64,000 nt of DNA from Mytilus californianus. Taxonomy: Eukaryota; Mollusca; Bivalvia; Mytilida; Mytilidae. This document shows positions 1 through 12,791 of this stretch, one piece after another; position 1 is the stretch's first letter; each line of letters starts with the position of its first letter. The position numbers and the translations under genes were made by a program. The notes beneath the pieces were generated by a model. The model had not been told where the DNA came from and did not search any database. It worked only from the letters and a program-made list of their open reading frames with translations. The DNA lies in NCBI RefSeq assembly GCF_021869535.1, contig NW_026262712.1, forward strand, positions 47,040,884 to 47,104,883. The letters are read 5' to 3'.

Positions 1-217
1 CATGAAGATGGAATTGTTACAGATCAACTGAAATATCTATTGTAAAGGATCCTACAAATTAATGCAAGATACAGTCACAGAAATAATTATATTCATAAGT
101 ACGTCTGAACCAGTGACAACTCTACAACAGATTTATCCATCGGATCACCAGCAGTGATGGTGATACATGGCTGTGTACATTCTGTATATACAAATCTGTA
201 ACAATTCCATCTTCATG
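1..217. repeat. Small inverted repeat containing a reversed SINE tail
   Basis: Bases 1-24 are the reverse complement of 194-217, so this block is bounded by a short inverted repeat. Inside it, 97-191 is an inverted copy of the SINE tail found at about 472-571, including the stretch reading CACCAGCAGTGATGGTGATAC. It looks like an inverted SINE 3' end captured in a fold-back structure. No open frame of interest is present. Confidence 0.75.
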
Positions 218-302
218 CCTTATATATTATGTACTGTATAACGACGCTAGATTAAAACTGACGAGGAAAGGTAACATCCGGCCACCGAAAGCTTTATTAT
301 TT

Positions 303-580
303 TGAAGCCTAGGTGGTCGAGTGGTCTAGCGCGTCGGTTACAGTGCAGGCGATTTGGTGTCACGATATCTCAGTAGCATGAGTTCGAATCCCGGCAAGGG
401 AAGAACTAAAAATTTGCGAAAGCAAATTTACCGTGAGATCTAACATTGTTGGACTGATGTTTAGACGAGTTGTATATACAGAATGTACACAGCCATGTAT
501 CACCATCACTGCTGGTGATCCTATGAATAAATCTGTTGTAGAATTGTCACTGGTTCAGACGTACTTATATATATATATAT
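303..580 (+). mobile_element. tRNA-derived SINE (V-SINE-like)
   Basis: The 5' part (305-405) looks like a tRNA with RNA polymerase III promoter boxes: an A-box-like TGGTCGAGTGGTC near 312 and a B box GAGTTCGAATCCCG near 380. A non-tRNA body and tail follow (about 410-571) and end in an AT microsatellite. The extended arm between the boxes suggests a class II tRNA (Leu/Ser-like) ancestor. It is not a usable tRNA because no acceptor stem closes. The architecture fits molluscan V-SINEs such as RUDI, but the family assignment is inference. Confidence 0.7.
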
Positions 581-944
581 ATACTATTTCATGTTTTTAA
601 AGAAATATTAATTGGTTAATTTTATTTTTCATTTATGAACATAAATTTAAGTATTAATCCAATGAAAAAAGGAATGTAGAATTAGATATTAACAACTAAG
701 GTAAAGTAATAATGAGTTCATCTTGACCTCAAGTGTTGTTCCTAACATGTGTGTACTGATTAACACTTTATTTTCGGAAAACATGATTATATTTTTTAGA
801 TGTAACTGGCTTTTAACTAGCTTTCAGAAACTGCGAGTACCCTAAGATCGGTTCTATGTCTCTTTTGTCTTTTTGTCCCCGGTGCCGCTCGTTTTCGCGC
901 ATTTGGTAATGGTCTCCGTCGTCCGCCCATCCAAAACACATAAA
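581..944. other. No gene seen; fragment of dispersed repeat
   Basis: Low-complexity AT-rich sequence. Bases 800-880 (AGCTTTCAGAAACTGCGAGTACC and following) match 7825-7880, so part of this stretch is a dispersed repeat. The GTCGTCCG tract near 920 resembles, in reverse complement, the GAC-rich ends of non-autonomous elements elsewhere in the window. Confidence 0.5.
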
Positions 945-1420
945 TACTTACAAGATCCTTTTACAGAAAGTTTTCATACTTGATATGATTGTTTTTCGTC
1001 ATATTTTCTTGACCGGGCTATATCGTAAGTTTGATTTGACAACTTTGATGGACGTTAAGGGACGATACCCATTCTTTTTTAGTATCTCCTCGGTTGTGAA
1101 CGCAATTTCTCTGAGTCCGTTTTACAGAACTCTCTCATACCTGGTACTATTGTTTCCCATCATTTGGCCATACTATGCCGCCTTTTCTATTTGACAATGT
1201 TTTGGGGATTATTGGACTTCGGTCATATGTTAAAGTATTGTAACAATAACACCGTATGAACGCGTATCCTCTGAGACCATTTGACGGAAAGCTCTCTTAT
1301 TTGGAAGGTTTGTTTCCCATCATGTGTTAGTGACCATATAATACCTTCATTTTGAGTTTACCATTGTTATGGGAGTTATGGGACTTTTGTCATATTTTGA
1401 CTATCGTACCACAATGACAT
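945..1420. repeat. Degenerate tandem repeat, unit about 160 bp
   Basis: Two clear and one weaker copy are present. The segment around 1110-1165 (CTCTGAG...TTTCCCATCAT) recurs around 1271-1322, followed in both copies by a similar stretch ending near GGACTT...GTCATAT. An open frame of 69 codons at 985-1194 lies inside the repeat and resembles no family I know, so I do not call it a gene. Confidence 0.5.
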
Positions 1421-2618
1421 ATTTTTTTAACATTTTGTGAAGTCGGGGCCTTTTTATAGCTAACAACACGTTATGGATTTTGCATATTGTTGAAGCCGTA
1501 CGATGACTTATTGTTCCTTACATCAACGTTATTTGGTCACTAGATCTTATAATGGGCATAAAGTTAATGTTTATCTGACCTTGTTTGATTAAGTTCACAG
1601 TTTCATTACTCCTCCTCTGACACTCATCCATTGCCTGATTGAAATTATATTAACATCTGTGTATTGAAATATTTTTAACATGTAATATAATAGACGTATT
1701 CCTATTCATTATGCCTTAAGCATGTGTGTCATCTAAAGACATATAAAAATTTGTAATTACAGATACAACATTGATACTAAACAACGGGTATGTTCATGCA
1801 CATTGAATGCTAAATTTTAATCAAATATAAATTTTGTATTGCCTAATAAACAACTCATTGTGTTGAATATTGGAGAATTTTTAGCACCATAAAATAATGC
1901 AACAGTTAGAACTTTTGAAGACTCATAAATTAAAAAAAAATATGGAACAATCACTAAGTAATCATGCATGGGTGACCACGGGTTATAATACATTGTTTTG
2001 TAATCAATGTATTCTGAGTGGAACGATAAGTGCCGTAGGCTATTTTGGAATATTATTTTGTGTCAAAAATTTCAATATTCCGTGTGATTAGATTTAATAA
2101 AATATCATTTTCTAATGATTCATTCGGTTTATTTAAAATTAGTGTTGTTTTTAACTCATGTCACACAATGTGATCTTAAAGGCACCAATAATTATTGCAC
2201 TATAAAAATATCTGCAGAAATATCGCCTCACATCAATATTTTGACCAATAGCAATAGTGTTCCTGTGAAATTAAAATTGTTTTCCAAAGATGTAGGATGT
2301 CAACGGCTAGTAAGATAAAATTGTCGATCTGTGTCTCTTTTTGGTCCAGTTTGTCCTCTTAATGTGTAAAGAACTTTGCATCTATCTATTTTAATTTACA
2401 CTCAGCTGTCATTAAATGTAATTTAAATTTATCATTTTGCATTTATCATAATATCAGGGCGTAAATTAGATACCACCATCAGTTGAACGCTCTCATTGTT
2501 GTATACATGCATACCTACAACAACAAGTTTCCACCGTTTCATTGTTGAGTCAAGGGACTTTTTAGATCACCGGGTTTTATATTCAAATGGAATTAATTCT
2601 GCAGAGGTAGTACAGGCA
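1421..2618. other. No gene seen
   Basis: AT-rich sequence with short open frames only (60-67 codons at 1897 and 2115). These have no recognisable domains, splice sites or codon structure. No strong repeat was noticed in this stretch. Confidence 0.5.
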
Positions 2619-3232
2619 ATATAACACAAGGTACCTAACTCGTATATTTGAGAAATGTCACCCGTTCGCGAACTTCCGTTATATTTCGATTTTTCTATCC
2701 CATTGAAACTTGTTATCCCTTAAATCTGCATTCAATTACATTGTATCTACAAAATGGTGTATAACACGCCTATTTCTATCATCGGAATCATTCGTAATAG
2801 GCCTTCCAAGTATGTCAACCGTAACATAATACAAGGAAATATAAGGTTCGCAGTAAATGATTAATTATAAAAAGTATTTCCCCAAAACCTGTTAGTTTTT
2901 ATCTGAACAGAACTTATCATCCAGATAGTAAATTTGTAAAAAAATTCTGTGAAAAAAATCTAACAAGTGTTATTTGAGATATGTCTAAGGAGTTACGAGT
3001 CTCTATTTTTAGACTCAAATTTCTTTCAGACTCTCCCTGGACTTGGAAGGCCTATAACGATAATAGAAATAGGCGTGTTACACAATGTGTACATCATTTT
3101 GTAGATAATACAATACAGCTTTACAGGATAACAAGTTTCAGTGGGATAGACAACCGCAAATTCGAAATATAACGGAAGTTCGCAACCGGGTGACATTTCT
3201 CAAATATACGAGTAAGGTACCTTGTGTTATAT
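2619..3232. mobile_element. Fold-back (MITE-like) element with about 190-bp inverted arms
   Basis: The left arm (2619 to about 2810) and right arm (about 3045-3232) are reverse complements with few mismatches. Both start ATATAACACAAGGTACCT at the outside. The arms carry the same inner landmarks, including AACTTCCGTTATATTTCGA and AACACGCCTATTTCTAT. The roughly 230-bp centre has no open frame. The long arms and lack of coding potential fit a non-autonomous DNA element. Confidence 0.85.
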
Positions 3233-4204
3233 TAAGGTATATAGGGGGAGGGGGGATTCAGGGACAAGTGCCTGTTGGAGGTAGGTAGCGGCTTTGACAG
3301 TGTACAACTATATATACAGTGCTAAATATTTCAGAAGATAGAAAAGGGTAGACATAGTTTGCATATAGATAGCCAATGATCTGAAATGTTATCGCTTAAT
3401 TTAAGTTACATGTCAACTCTATTTGGATTATAAAATGGTTATTATATGTACATGGCCGTCTGACATGAGTCACCTGACCTTGACTTCCTCGAACGGTTAA
3501 GTAACCAATTAAAGTTTCATGCAAATGTTAGTTTTAAATTTATGTTAGCTAGATTAAGTGTATTTGGTTATGCTGAGAACAGTTTAAAAAAAATGTACTT
3601 TGAGTAAACACTTTTTATGATCTTAAATATGTTTTAATAAGTATATACCCATCTGATAAGGGTACTTGAACTTTGCCACATTTCATGTTGCATGCTGATG
3701 TTATTTATTTGGTTATTAAAAGGTTAACTAAGATTCTTCTATTAATAACTCGTTGTCATGTGTACATGTCCGACTGACATGTTCAACTGGCTTTGATCTT
3801 GCTCTCTCTCTCTCTCTTCGATTCTTCAAATACTTTTGCAATATCGTTTTATTTCATTTTATTATTTTCAAATAAACTTAAACGATGTTGACCACAACTT
3901 TTATAAGCTAGTTTCTTCATTTTTGAAACATTTGGTATAATTTGCAACAAATGCCAATGGCGTAGAGAGTAGTAAGTAAGTAAGAAAGTAAGTATATAAT
4001 GTAAGTCAATTAGTCCATTTAAGTAAATAAAATTAATTTGCATGCAAAGTGACCAAAAATTTAATTTTAACTATGATTTTGAAGGGTGTTTTCATTTTGC
4101 TTTATAATAGATAATCGTTTTATTGATTTTTTCTTTCAGCGACAAGATTAGATCACTTGTCAACTGTTTGATAATACTGATTATTAATCATCTGAAAATA
4201 GTGA
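3233..4204. other. No gene seen
   Basis: AT-rich sequence with a poly-G-rich patch (3245-3260) and a short CT microsatellite near 3803-3818. No supported coding sequence or RNA gene. Confidence 0.5.
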
Positions 4205-4925
4205 AAGAGCAAGGATGTCAACAACTATAGAACTATGCACGACCTTCAACAAATGCCATCATGTTAAGACTAATAAGTATCAGCCTTTTTGAAATTTGAA
4301 CTGTCATGTTTAGCATGTTAAGTGTTGACTAGTAAATGATAATATGTTTTATGACAAAGCTGTTGCATGTAACACTGTTATACATGAGTGAGAGTGAAAT
4401 GTTACTGAAACTTTTAAATTCATACTGAACTTAAGTTGAACATTATTTGTGGTAAATTCGATATATTAATGAACCAGGCAATAATGTCTACAATTTCAAA
4501 CTAATTCTGAGTATTCTATGTGTATCACATGTATAATAGTATATGCAATCATTGTGTGCAGTGAACATAATTACTTTGAAATTGTAAAAATTCCTGCAAT
4601 TTTCAAAATCAGCAGTTTTGAATCAGGTTTAATATCAGTATGTATACTAACATGATTAAGTACCATAAAAAATATTCAAAATCAACGTGAGTTATAAAAT
4701 TCATTTCGTTTTAAGACTTGGCAAAGCGATTGTGAGATTAGTGTGTCATTTCAGACTGTTTAAAGCACACAATATGAATAGGTATAGATCATATTAAAAT
4801 AAGGAGATGTGGTATGATTGGTAATGGAACAACAATCCACCAGAGACAAAAGAGCAAGGATGTCAACAACTATAGAACTCTGCACGACCTTCAACAAAAG
4901 CCATCATGTTAAGACTATAATAAGT
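4205..4925. repeat. Direct repeat pair from a dispersed element family
   Basis: A block of about 75 bp beginning AAAGAGCAAGGATGTCAACA occurs at 4205-4285 and again at 4850-4925. The second copy is preceded by GATGTGGTATGATTGG. That phrase belongs to a dispersed family also seen near 8866, 9430, 21787 and, inverted, near 47,930. No coding capacity. Confidence 0.65.
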
Positions 4926-5079
4926 AACAATAACTTTTGCAGATGACAGAAGGATATGTTCCAATTGTCGTAGCCACAACCCCTTTTCTCCTCGAATGTG
5001 ACATCATTTCAAAAAATAAATTAAAACGAAAACAAATATGTTTATTCAAGCATATCCTGATATATAAATACCTAAGAAG

Positions 5080-5350
5080 CCCAGGTCGCATACTTGGGTG
5101 ACATCATTGAATTAGACTTATCTCCGGGTTTGTACTAACATTAGCAACACGACGGGCGTGGTGCCACATGTGGAACAGGATCTGCTCACTCTCCCTGGGA
5201 ACCTGAGATCCCCCTAGTTTTGTTTAAAAGGAGTTCGTCTTATTTTGGCTTTAGTTTTACATGTTCTTTGTGCCTTATTTTTTATTTTTCAATGTTGTGT
5301 TGCCAGGTTTATACCGGTAATAGTCTTGTCTATCCTTTGTCATATAAAAA
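5080..5350 (+). repeat. Dispersed repeat with CACATGTGG core
   Basis: The segment reading ACACGACGGGCGTGGTGCC, then CACATGTGGAACAGGATCTGC, resembles a multicopy non-coding repeat I associate with mussel genomes. There is no open frame of note. Only this copy was recognised in the window, so the assignment rests on recall. Confidence 0.4.
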
Positions 5351-7780
5351 CTTCTTTCAATTTCAAAATTTCACACCTGGTCAAGTTTGAGGGTTAGAAA
5401 ATTTACATGACCGACGGTTTATGAATTTGTTGATGTCTTACTTAGAGTTGAACCTCTTCGCCTGGTACTTGAGGAGCTTTGTGAACAAACAGGATATAAG
5501 CAGATCTGCCAAATCCACCTGATGTCAACTTTATCTGAGAGAGTTGGAACCTAAGTGTCTTAATAATTTCTTAATTTATGAACGGAGAATTAAAGAAAGG
5601 TATGTTATATACCATGTCAGTACATAAGCACTGATAAATGATATGGTGATATCATCGGTGACTAGCAGTCCTCCAGCAGTGGTATCCACCTGCTGCTAAA
5701 AATTGAAATAAAATTATAGATTTGATACGTCCGACGTGCTTTCTAGTTAAACCTTCATCAGGAACGCTGAAACCCCCAAAAATGTAAGCCAAGGATTTAT
5801 AAGTTCTGAATACGTGAAGAGCTAATATGACCAAAAGGGGAACTTTTAAGAAATATAGGATATGGAAAGGCAAATATATTAAAGAGCACCAAAACTTAAA
5901 CCGCTTTCAAAGCTATTTATGCTTTAAAACATAATAAAAACAAACGTATGATTTTTTTTATAAAATACTAAATGGGTAGAAAGTGAAAAAATAAACCAAT
6001 GTAATAGCATATACTTACGTAACGTTTGTTTGATTAGAAGCGAACAGAAATTGAAAATATAAAAATCTTCCCCTGCTGTTATTCAACGCCTTGCAAGTAT
6101 AGCGTTACTTTAAAGAAAATTAATCAGATTGCTCATACATTTCACCCCATTTATCAGAGATAACACATGCATGCATCGTAGACCCATCCGATAGCATTGA
6201 AAAATAGTTTTATCTAAGATTAAGCGTTTGTTTAAACAATAAAATTGTATTTTAAAATGATATGATTATTCATTTTAAATATCTCAGTGGATAATGCACG
6301 ACCTATAAGATGAATGACGCTTATGGTAAATTTGAGGAATCAAGAATGGATACAAAAAGGGAAATAATTAACAGAGCACATTACTTACATGGATTTTACA
6401 TTAGGACTTCCCAGTGCAGCTTAATCCCTGTAAACTTAATGGATAAAAAGGGCAAAAAGATATTCAAATACTACACGAACATGTAGATATTCAAAGCGAC
6501 AGTTAACAATATGCCATGAACTTATATATTCTCCTATGCATCTTATGTTAAACCGCATCTTGTATTCCCGATTGAACATAATTGAAGGTAATTAAATTGT
6601 AAGTTTAGAGTTTTTAGTTACAATTTTTCACTGAATGTGGTGGAAGCTGTACAGTCAATTCTGGAGTGTTAGGAGAGAAGGGTTGCCCTCTGAATTTTAC
6701 TTCGTCTTCCTCTTTGATCTTTGGCATATATTCATTTGTCCGTCATATAGTATCAAGACTACATTTTCAAATGCTTCCCATCATTTTGTCTCATTGGTTA
6801 ACGCTTTAAACTCGTGTGAAAAAGTCTACTTACTGTGTTCTATTTATTAGCATGTAGAATCCAAGTTCATTCACAAACGTCCCTACGAGAAAAGGTTATA
6901 CATAAACGTCAATATTTTTATTTACTTTTAATCTTAACATTTTCAGATAAGATTATTCGTTTGTCACGATCCATAATCCTGAGAGTTGTCGTTCGTGATA
7001 CAATGTGATACTGCTCTTATGCGACGTAAATCCTCAAGTCCTTTGATTGTTTGAATTTTGATTGCATGTGTTCTAATTTTCATCTTATCTTGCTGAATTT
7101 CGTAATATTGAATTATTTATTTCCTAGTCATCAGACGAATGGGAAATTTCATTTTCTTGATTTCATGTCATGATTACGGTACCCACCTTCCCTGGAGAAG
7201 GTATAATGTCGGAGGTAGAAATCACGAAAATGTCTCTTCCTCGTTCCAGTGTTGACCAAACTTTTAAATGAACCAATAGGATTGTTTATTTATGGTCACG
7301 ATAATTTCTATTAAAACAGACTTTCCTTCCAAAGGTGTTTTTTTTTTGTGTATTTGTAACGTTTTTACACTAAATTATACAGATAGTGCACAGGCTTGTT
7401 TTGGCACTATATCATGTCTTCTAGTGCATTTTATGACGTTATTGTATTTAATCAACTATAGACATATTACAAACGGGATGTTTGCAGGATGTTGTTCATA
7501 GAGCCTGTAAATTAGATGCAATCCTTATCGATCCTTTAAATAAACTTATTCTAAAAGGTTATCAAATTAACACTGTAATAAGACCTTGGTACAAACATTG
7601 ATTTTGTTATCAATAAATAAAACATAACTTAATATTTTTGATACACAGATACCTGTTGAACATTTACGGTCCTATATTCTGCCGATACCTATATTTTGGT
7701 ATTGCACAAGATCATGTTTTTCGCTGGCTGTTTTTGATGTTTTTACATAAAATCCTTTGGATGTTTACTGATTGATATTT
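5351..7780. other. No gene seen; scattered degenerate repeats
   Basis: About 2.4 kb without supportable coding sequence. Short open frames (for example minus 5652-5873, plus 6635-6850, plus 7292-7501) show no domains or plausible splice context. Around 5715-5785 there is a weak copy of the CGTCTAC...CATCAG dispersed repeat seen better at 9866 and 42,870. Confidence 0.5.
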
Positions 7781-7936
7781 AGTCTTAGATACATTATATC
7801 AATATTAGTTGTTATTGGCGCTTTCAGCTAGCTTTCAGCAACTGCGAGTACTCTAATATCTGTACTGTGTGTCATAAGTCCTTTTGTAAGTCGTTCCTGC
7901 GTGTTGTTTCGATCTGCCAAGTCAAGCCTTTTTCAA

Positions 7937-7939
<3 letters not shown>

Positions 7940-7974
<35 letters not shown>
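7940..7974. repeat. (TA)n microsatellite
   Basis: An uninterrupted run of alternating T and A of about 32 bases sits immediately before the left arm of the fold-back element at 7981. Fold-back MITEs often lie beside TA-rich tracts. Confidence 0.9.
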
Positions 7975-7980
<6 letters not shown>

Positions 7981-7982
<2 letters not shown>

Positions 7983-8415
7983 AGTCTAGAGATTTGCACA
8001 ACGATACTAATATAAGATGGTATTATACGAAGATGTTGTTAATAAATCGTGTTGACAAATATTTCGGCTTAACAAATAGCCTTCTTCGGTGTCAATTATT
8101 TTAAAAATACTGATAATATGTATAAAAATAGCTCAATAATACAGGTAAGTTTTGGTCTATTGATTTAATCCAAAATCCTGAACATCATAATATAAAACAA
8201 AACTCAATACTCAAATATACGTGACTGTGTATATTTACAACCCAAAATGAGTGGAAAATAAAACTTAGTATTTTTTATTGATGCCGTTTGGATGATGTAC
8301 ATTTATTTCCTTTATCCAAAAGCTTTCCGAAATATTTGTCAACACGATTTATTAACAACATCTTCGTATAATACCATCTTATATTAGTATCGTTGTGCAA
8401 ATCTCTAGACTTATA
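7981..8415. mobile_element. Fold-back element with about 88-bp perfect-looking arms
   Basis: Bases 7981-8068 are the reverse complement of 8327-8415. Each arm contains TATTATACGAAGATGTTGTT or its complement. The 260-bp interior is AT-rich without a gene. It is a non-autonomous MITE-like element. Arm identity is high, suggesting relatively recent activity. Confidence 0.85.
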
Positions 8416-8529
8416 TAATTTTTTTCCTTATCTGCACAGTATCGTCTATTCTAGACGATCCGGTACATAGTAAATTTGCTGGTTGGTCCTTTTTATAGAC
8501 TTCTATATATATAATATATATATAGTTTG

Positions 8530-8735
8530 TTCTTATGTTTTGCTGTTATACCACTGTTCCAGGTTAGGGGAGGGTTGAGCGCCTGAAAAGGTTAACGTAT
8601 TTAACCCGTCATATTCTGCTTGTGCCTGTTCCAAATCAGGAGCCTATATAATTCAGTCGTTTTCATTTGTTGCTACATGTATATCATAATTATTTTTCGT
8701 TTATTGGTTTGTACACAAATTAGGCCGAAAATATT
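8530..8735 (+). repeat. Dispersed repeat (CTGTTCCAGGTTAGGGGAGG family), copy 1
   Basis: It has the order TGCTGTTATACCACTGTTCC, GGTTAGGGGAGGGTTGAGCG, GTGCCTGTTCCAAATCAGGA and a 3' part ending AAATTAGGCC. The same order of landmarks occurs at 38,340-38,695 and 47,704-47,870, and partly at 13,435-13,515. It is a multicopy interspersed repeat without coding capacity. Confidence 0.75.
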
Positions 8736-9859
8736 AGATAATAAGGCGTCTGTTTACAAGGTATATATAGTATCCAGGTCTTCGATCTACGTTGTGAAAT
8801 ATAAAAGTTTTTAACAAATAGTTTACGCAGTCCCCATCGCCAAAATATATAGAAATAAGAATAAAAGGAGACAATGAGACATCAACCCAACACAAATAAC
8901 CAACTGACAACTAGAGGTCAACATACAGTTTTCAACAATAGTCCAGTGTCTTGTCAATATGATAAGCTTTTAATCGTCCTGAATAAAAAAAACATGTTGT
9001 GCACAAAATTAATTAAAAGAAATCAAAGATATGTCATTGCCGCCAAATTCTCCGAATAACACAAGAAAACAAATTAGATATTCAGATATTCAGATACGGT
9101 TTAAGAGACATGGTATCTCTTTTTTTAAAGAAAAAAAAACATTCCCCATTAATCTCGATCTTAGGACTACCAATAGGTATATACAAGAACATATACATGT
9201 AATCGGAATCTTTATTGATTAAGAAATAAACTCTATAATAACTGTACAATGAACAAAATAAAAAAGAATTTAACAAAGCAATAATTAACAATAAACTATC
9301 AAAGAATATTCAGTTATTGAAAGCACTCTCAAAATAGTTAGCCTGCTGATATGAAATTGCTAACACTGTAAGTATTTAGTCTTAGAGCTTGCCATGCATA
9401 ACACTCTGTCAATTGTTATAGATAAAATTGAGAATGGAAATGGGGAATGTGTCAAAGAGACAACAACCCGACCATAGAGTAGACAACACGTATGTTGACA
9501 TCTACTGGTCTTATTTTAACTTTTCATCTCAATGTTGCAGTTTCATTGACGTTCTATCCATGCACACCTTAGTTTATTTGTATTCAAAGAAATTTATGGA
9601 AGTTGAAAATAAAATCTTCCTTATATAGACATGATAGATGATATAAGGTTAATGTAATCGCAGCGCTGCGTACAGAAATATATGGTTTCCCCTTCTCCCG
9701 AAAAAATACAGGTCTAAGGATCTTTCATATAACTATCAAAAATCAAAATATGCTATAGAATTTAAAACAAGCTAAAGATAACTCTGTTCAAAAGCTCGTC
9801 ATTATACGAAAAACCTATTTTAGTTTTTTATTTGCCAAACACATATCAAAGCTACCAGG

Positions 9860-9970
9860 CTGATAGTTTGTTACGCCATATGCGCTTTTCGTCTACATAA
9901 GACTCATTAGTGGCGCTCGAATCAAATCGGTTGGAAGTCCAAACCAAATACGAAGGTGAAAAACATTAAA
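9860..9970 (+). repeat. Dispersed repeat (CGTCTACATAAGACTCATTAG family)
   Basis: It shares TTCGTCTACA...GACTCAT.AGTG.CGCTCGAATCAAA with 42,864-42,985. Both copies are followed by a similar AAAAACATTAAA or AGAGCATTGAAA stretch. It is likely a SINE-type or MITE-type repeat fragment. Confidence 0.65.
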
Positions 9971-11275
9971 AAACGAAAGATCTTACAAGTTTTACCAAAG
10001 ATTTCCGATGCCTTTGGGTAGAACAACCTCGGTGACAATTAAACATTTTATAAACAGCAAAACAGCAAATTGACAGAAAATGAATCTATGAAGGATATTT
10101 CATATCAACAAAAAAGTGCTGTCTCCTGAGCTTTTTATAATCTCGAAGACGAAAGTAGACATTCCATATACTAGTATTTTTCCTGCAAAGTTTAGTTGAA
10201 ATTAGATAAGTGATCTACTAAATGAAAATGGAATTTTAATCAAGTTCTGTTGATGCATCGTCAAGGGTACACAGTAAACTAACTTAAAGGTCGTTAAAAC
10301 GGTTTCTGAAGCCTTTTATTTTTTATCAATAAGTTATTGGTGCCAGTAGCATATTTTGTATTGCTAGATCATATGCATGGTCTCATTCCTGACTGTCCAA
10401 TCTGTGTGAAATTTATCATTTACAACGAAAATAGAGTACTATTTATTATTCATTTCCTCATAACAACTCCAATCTGGCACTTTTTTGAAAAAAATATCTT
10501 CAGAATTTTCACTATTCAATCACACCAGAGAAACTGTTCTGTTTTTGATTGGTCTTAAAATTCCATGAAGTTTAGAGAAAGTTATTGGTGTCTGAATGAC
10601 TTCAATCTGAGACTTAATGGTAATGTTTACTGCGTAATAGCATATGCTTTAGTTGGCAACAAACATAAGAGTATAGCTTACCACAACCTTAGAGGTAATT
10701 TTGACCTTGGTGTAAGGCTTAAACTATTCAGTTCATTATTGAAATCTGTCCAGACGAGGAACTGCAATAAAACAGCTTTGAAATGTTCATTAGTTCCTTT
10801 TACTTCCTCAGGTTATTGATGACTGTACATGCATCACATATTCATTCGTTTGGGCTTCTTCACAAAAGAGTACTTTACTTTCAACAAGAAATATTAAGCT
10901 TATTTTGAATAATTCCTTCAGACTCTCTTCAGAAGGTGCACTGATTCTAAAACAAAACTAAATCCCTTTACCATTCTCGTATCAAATAACAGAGGTAATT
11001 TTAATCACATACTTTTCGTCGTTAAATAACAATTTCGAAAAACATTTTATTCAGTAGAAGTATTTAAATGCAAAATGTTGTCAAGTGGTATTTTAACTAC
11101 TTGACAAAATATCCAATATGATTTTTTTTTGCGGTTGTTATATCTAGATCTACAAAGTGTTTTATTTTAGTACAAGGAAGGAGGTTATAAGCAAGTCAAA
11201 GTTAATCAATTTAAACATATAGGCCAAAGTATCAAATGGCCGGGTTGCAATATGTGTGACTAGATTTTGCTGCAA
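9971..11275. other. No gene seen
   Basis: AT-rich sequence. Two adjacent open frames (10,337-10,558 and 10,565-10,819, 73 and 84 codons) have no recognisable domain and no flanking splice or promoter logic, so I treat them as chance frames. Confidence 0.5.
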
Positions 11276-11815
11276 AATGACTAAGTTTCAATATCTGGAA
11301 AAATGAGAAAAATATCCTCATTACAAACAATTCCATAACAGCAGTGGCACAATTTTAAAATATGTGGAATCTTCTTGTGAAGTTTTGGGGATCTGGGCTG
11401 AAAAATGTAGGAGTAGTTGATTACACAATACTTGTACCCTTTTTTCATAAATATTTCTGAAAAATGACTTACTTCCCTAGTCTGGAAAAATGGGGAAAAG
11501 TCCCCCAAACAATTCCATAATAGTAGGTGCACAACAAACAATTCCATAATAGTAGGTGCCAATCTACATGTGAAGTTTCAGGGATCTGGGATGAAAAATG
11601 TAGAAAAAGTTGATTACACAATACCTGTACCCTCTTTCATAAATATTTCTAAAAATGACTTAATATCCCAAGTCTGGATAAATGGGACAAAATCCCTTAA
11701 ACAATTCCATATTAGCAGGTGTACAACTTCTACGTATGTATAATCTTCTTGTGAGGTTTCAGGGATCTGGTATGAAAACTGTAGGAGTTGATTACACAAA
11801 TTATGTACCCACTGT
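11276..11815. repeat. Tandem repeat, three units of about 185 bp
   Basis: Units start at about 11,276, 11,460 and 11,651 with AAATGACT and then (after 8-12 bases) GTCTGG or ATCTGG. Each contains ACAATTCCATA, GGGATCTGG and TTGATTACACAA. The middle unit carries an internal duplication of AACAATTCCATAATAGTAGG. Apparent minus-strand reading frames here are by-products of the repetition. Confidence 0.8.
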
Positions 11816-12250
11816 CTAACCTGTCCGACATCACCATACTACAAGCTGGTTTTGGACTTTGTCAAACCCAGCCAAAAATGAAAAAAAAATATTTTTCAAA
11901 ATTTTGTCTTTTGATCTTGAAAGAGCTGACCAAGATTCATATCGATGAAGGTTTGAAAAAGTTATTGATGACCTAGTATTTGCACTCTGAAACCACTTTT
12001 CTGCACAAATGTCCGTTTATTTAAGCAGTTTTTACCTTAAAATTTGACATAAAAATTGATAGAGATCTTCCACTCATTATGTTACCATGTATCCAAGTTA
12101 GAGTGCAATCCTATATGTATTGCTTTAGCATCAGGCAACCACTTTTTGGCACACATTGCTGTCTATTTTTAATAATTTTGACCTTGACCGTTGAGGTACT
12201 AAATTCAAAATCAATAGGGATTTCGCCCTCATTATGTCTAATCTATGGCA

Positions 12251-12690
12251 AGCCGTTGTGGAATTTATTCCCTATTTATTAATATTAAAAAATCATTTAT
12301 TAATATTAAATATTATTTTTTAATATTAATAAATCGATTTTTTAATATTAAAAAATATTTTTTAATATTAATAAATAGGGATTTTTTAATATTAATAAAT
12401 AGGTTTTATTTTTTAATATTAAATATTCATTTTTTAATATTAAATATTCGATTTATTAATATTAAAAAATAATTTGTAATATTAAAAAATACATCGTATT
12501 TATTAATATTAAAAAATCATTTTTTAATATTAAAAAATCATTTTTTAATATTAAAAAATCATTTTTTAATATTAATAAATCATTTTCTAATATTAATAAA
12601 TGGTCTTATTTTTTAATATTAAAAAATGAATATTTAATATTAAATATTCTGGTTATTAAAAATCATTTTTTAATATTAATAAATACGCCA
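12251..12690 (+). repeat. Left AT-rich tandem array (TTAATATTAAAAAAT units)
   Basis: About 430 bp made of 20-26-bp units built around palindromic TTTTTTAATATTAAAAAA or TTATTAATATTAATAAA, with variable linkers such as TCATT, TCGAT and TAGGG. The outer (left) end reads GTGGAATTTATTCCCTATTT. The same end appears in reverse complement at the outer edge of the second array (29,130-29,455). The inner end (CGCCACCTATG) is not shared. Nearly every unit can form a hairpin. Confidence 0.9.
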
Positions 12691-12791
12691 CCTATGTCTG
12701 AGTTGTTTGTGTGCTTTTACATACGATAAATATACGTTACTGCAAGCTTGTAGCTGATAATGATCAATTGAAAGAAAAATTGAACAGAAAA

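Noticed and set aside
305..405. Possible functional tRNA-Leu/Ser gene
   Set aside because: A and B boxes are present but there is no closing acceptor stem, and a SINE body follows directly.
10337..10819. Two consecutive 73- and 84-codon frames
   Set aside because: No domain, no splice sites, no neighbouring exon; frame length is unremarkable for AT-rich sequence.
12245..12472. 75-codon open frame across the left AT-rich array
   Set aside because: It is made of repeated INIKK/LILIN strings produced by the tandem AT units, not by a gene.
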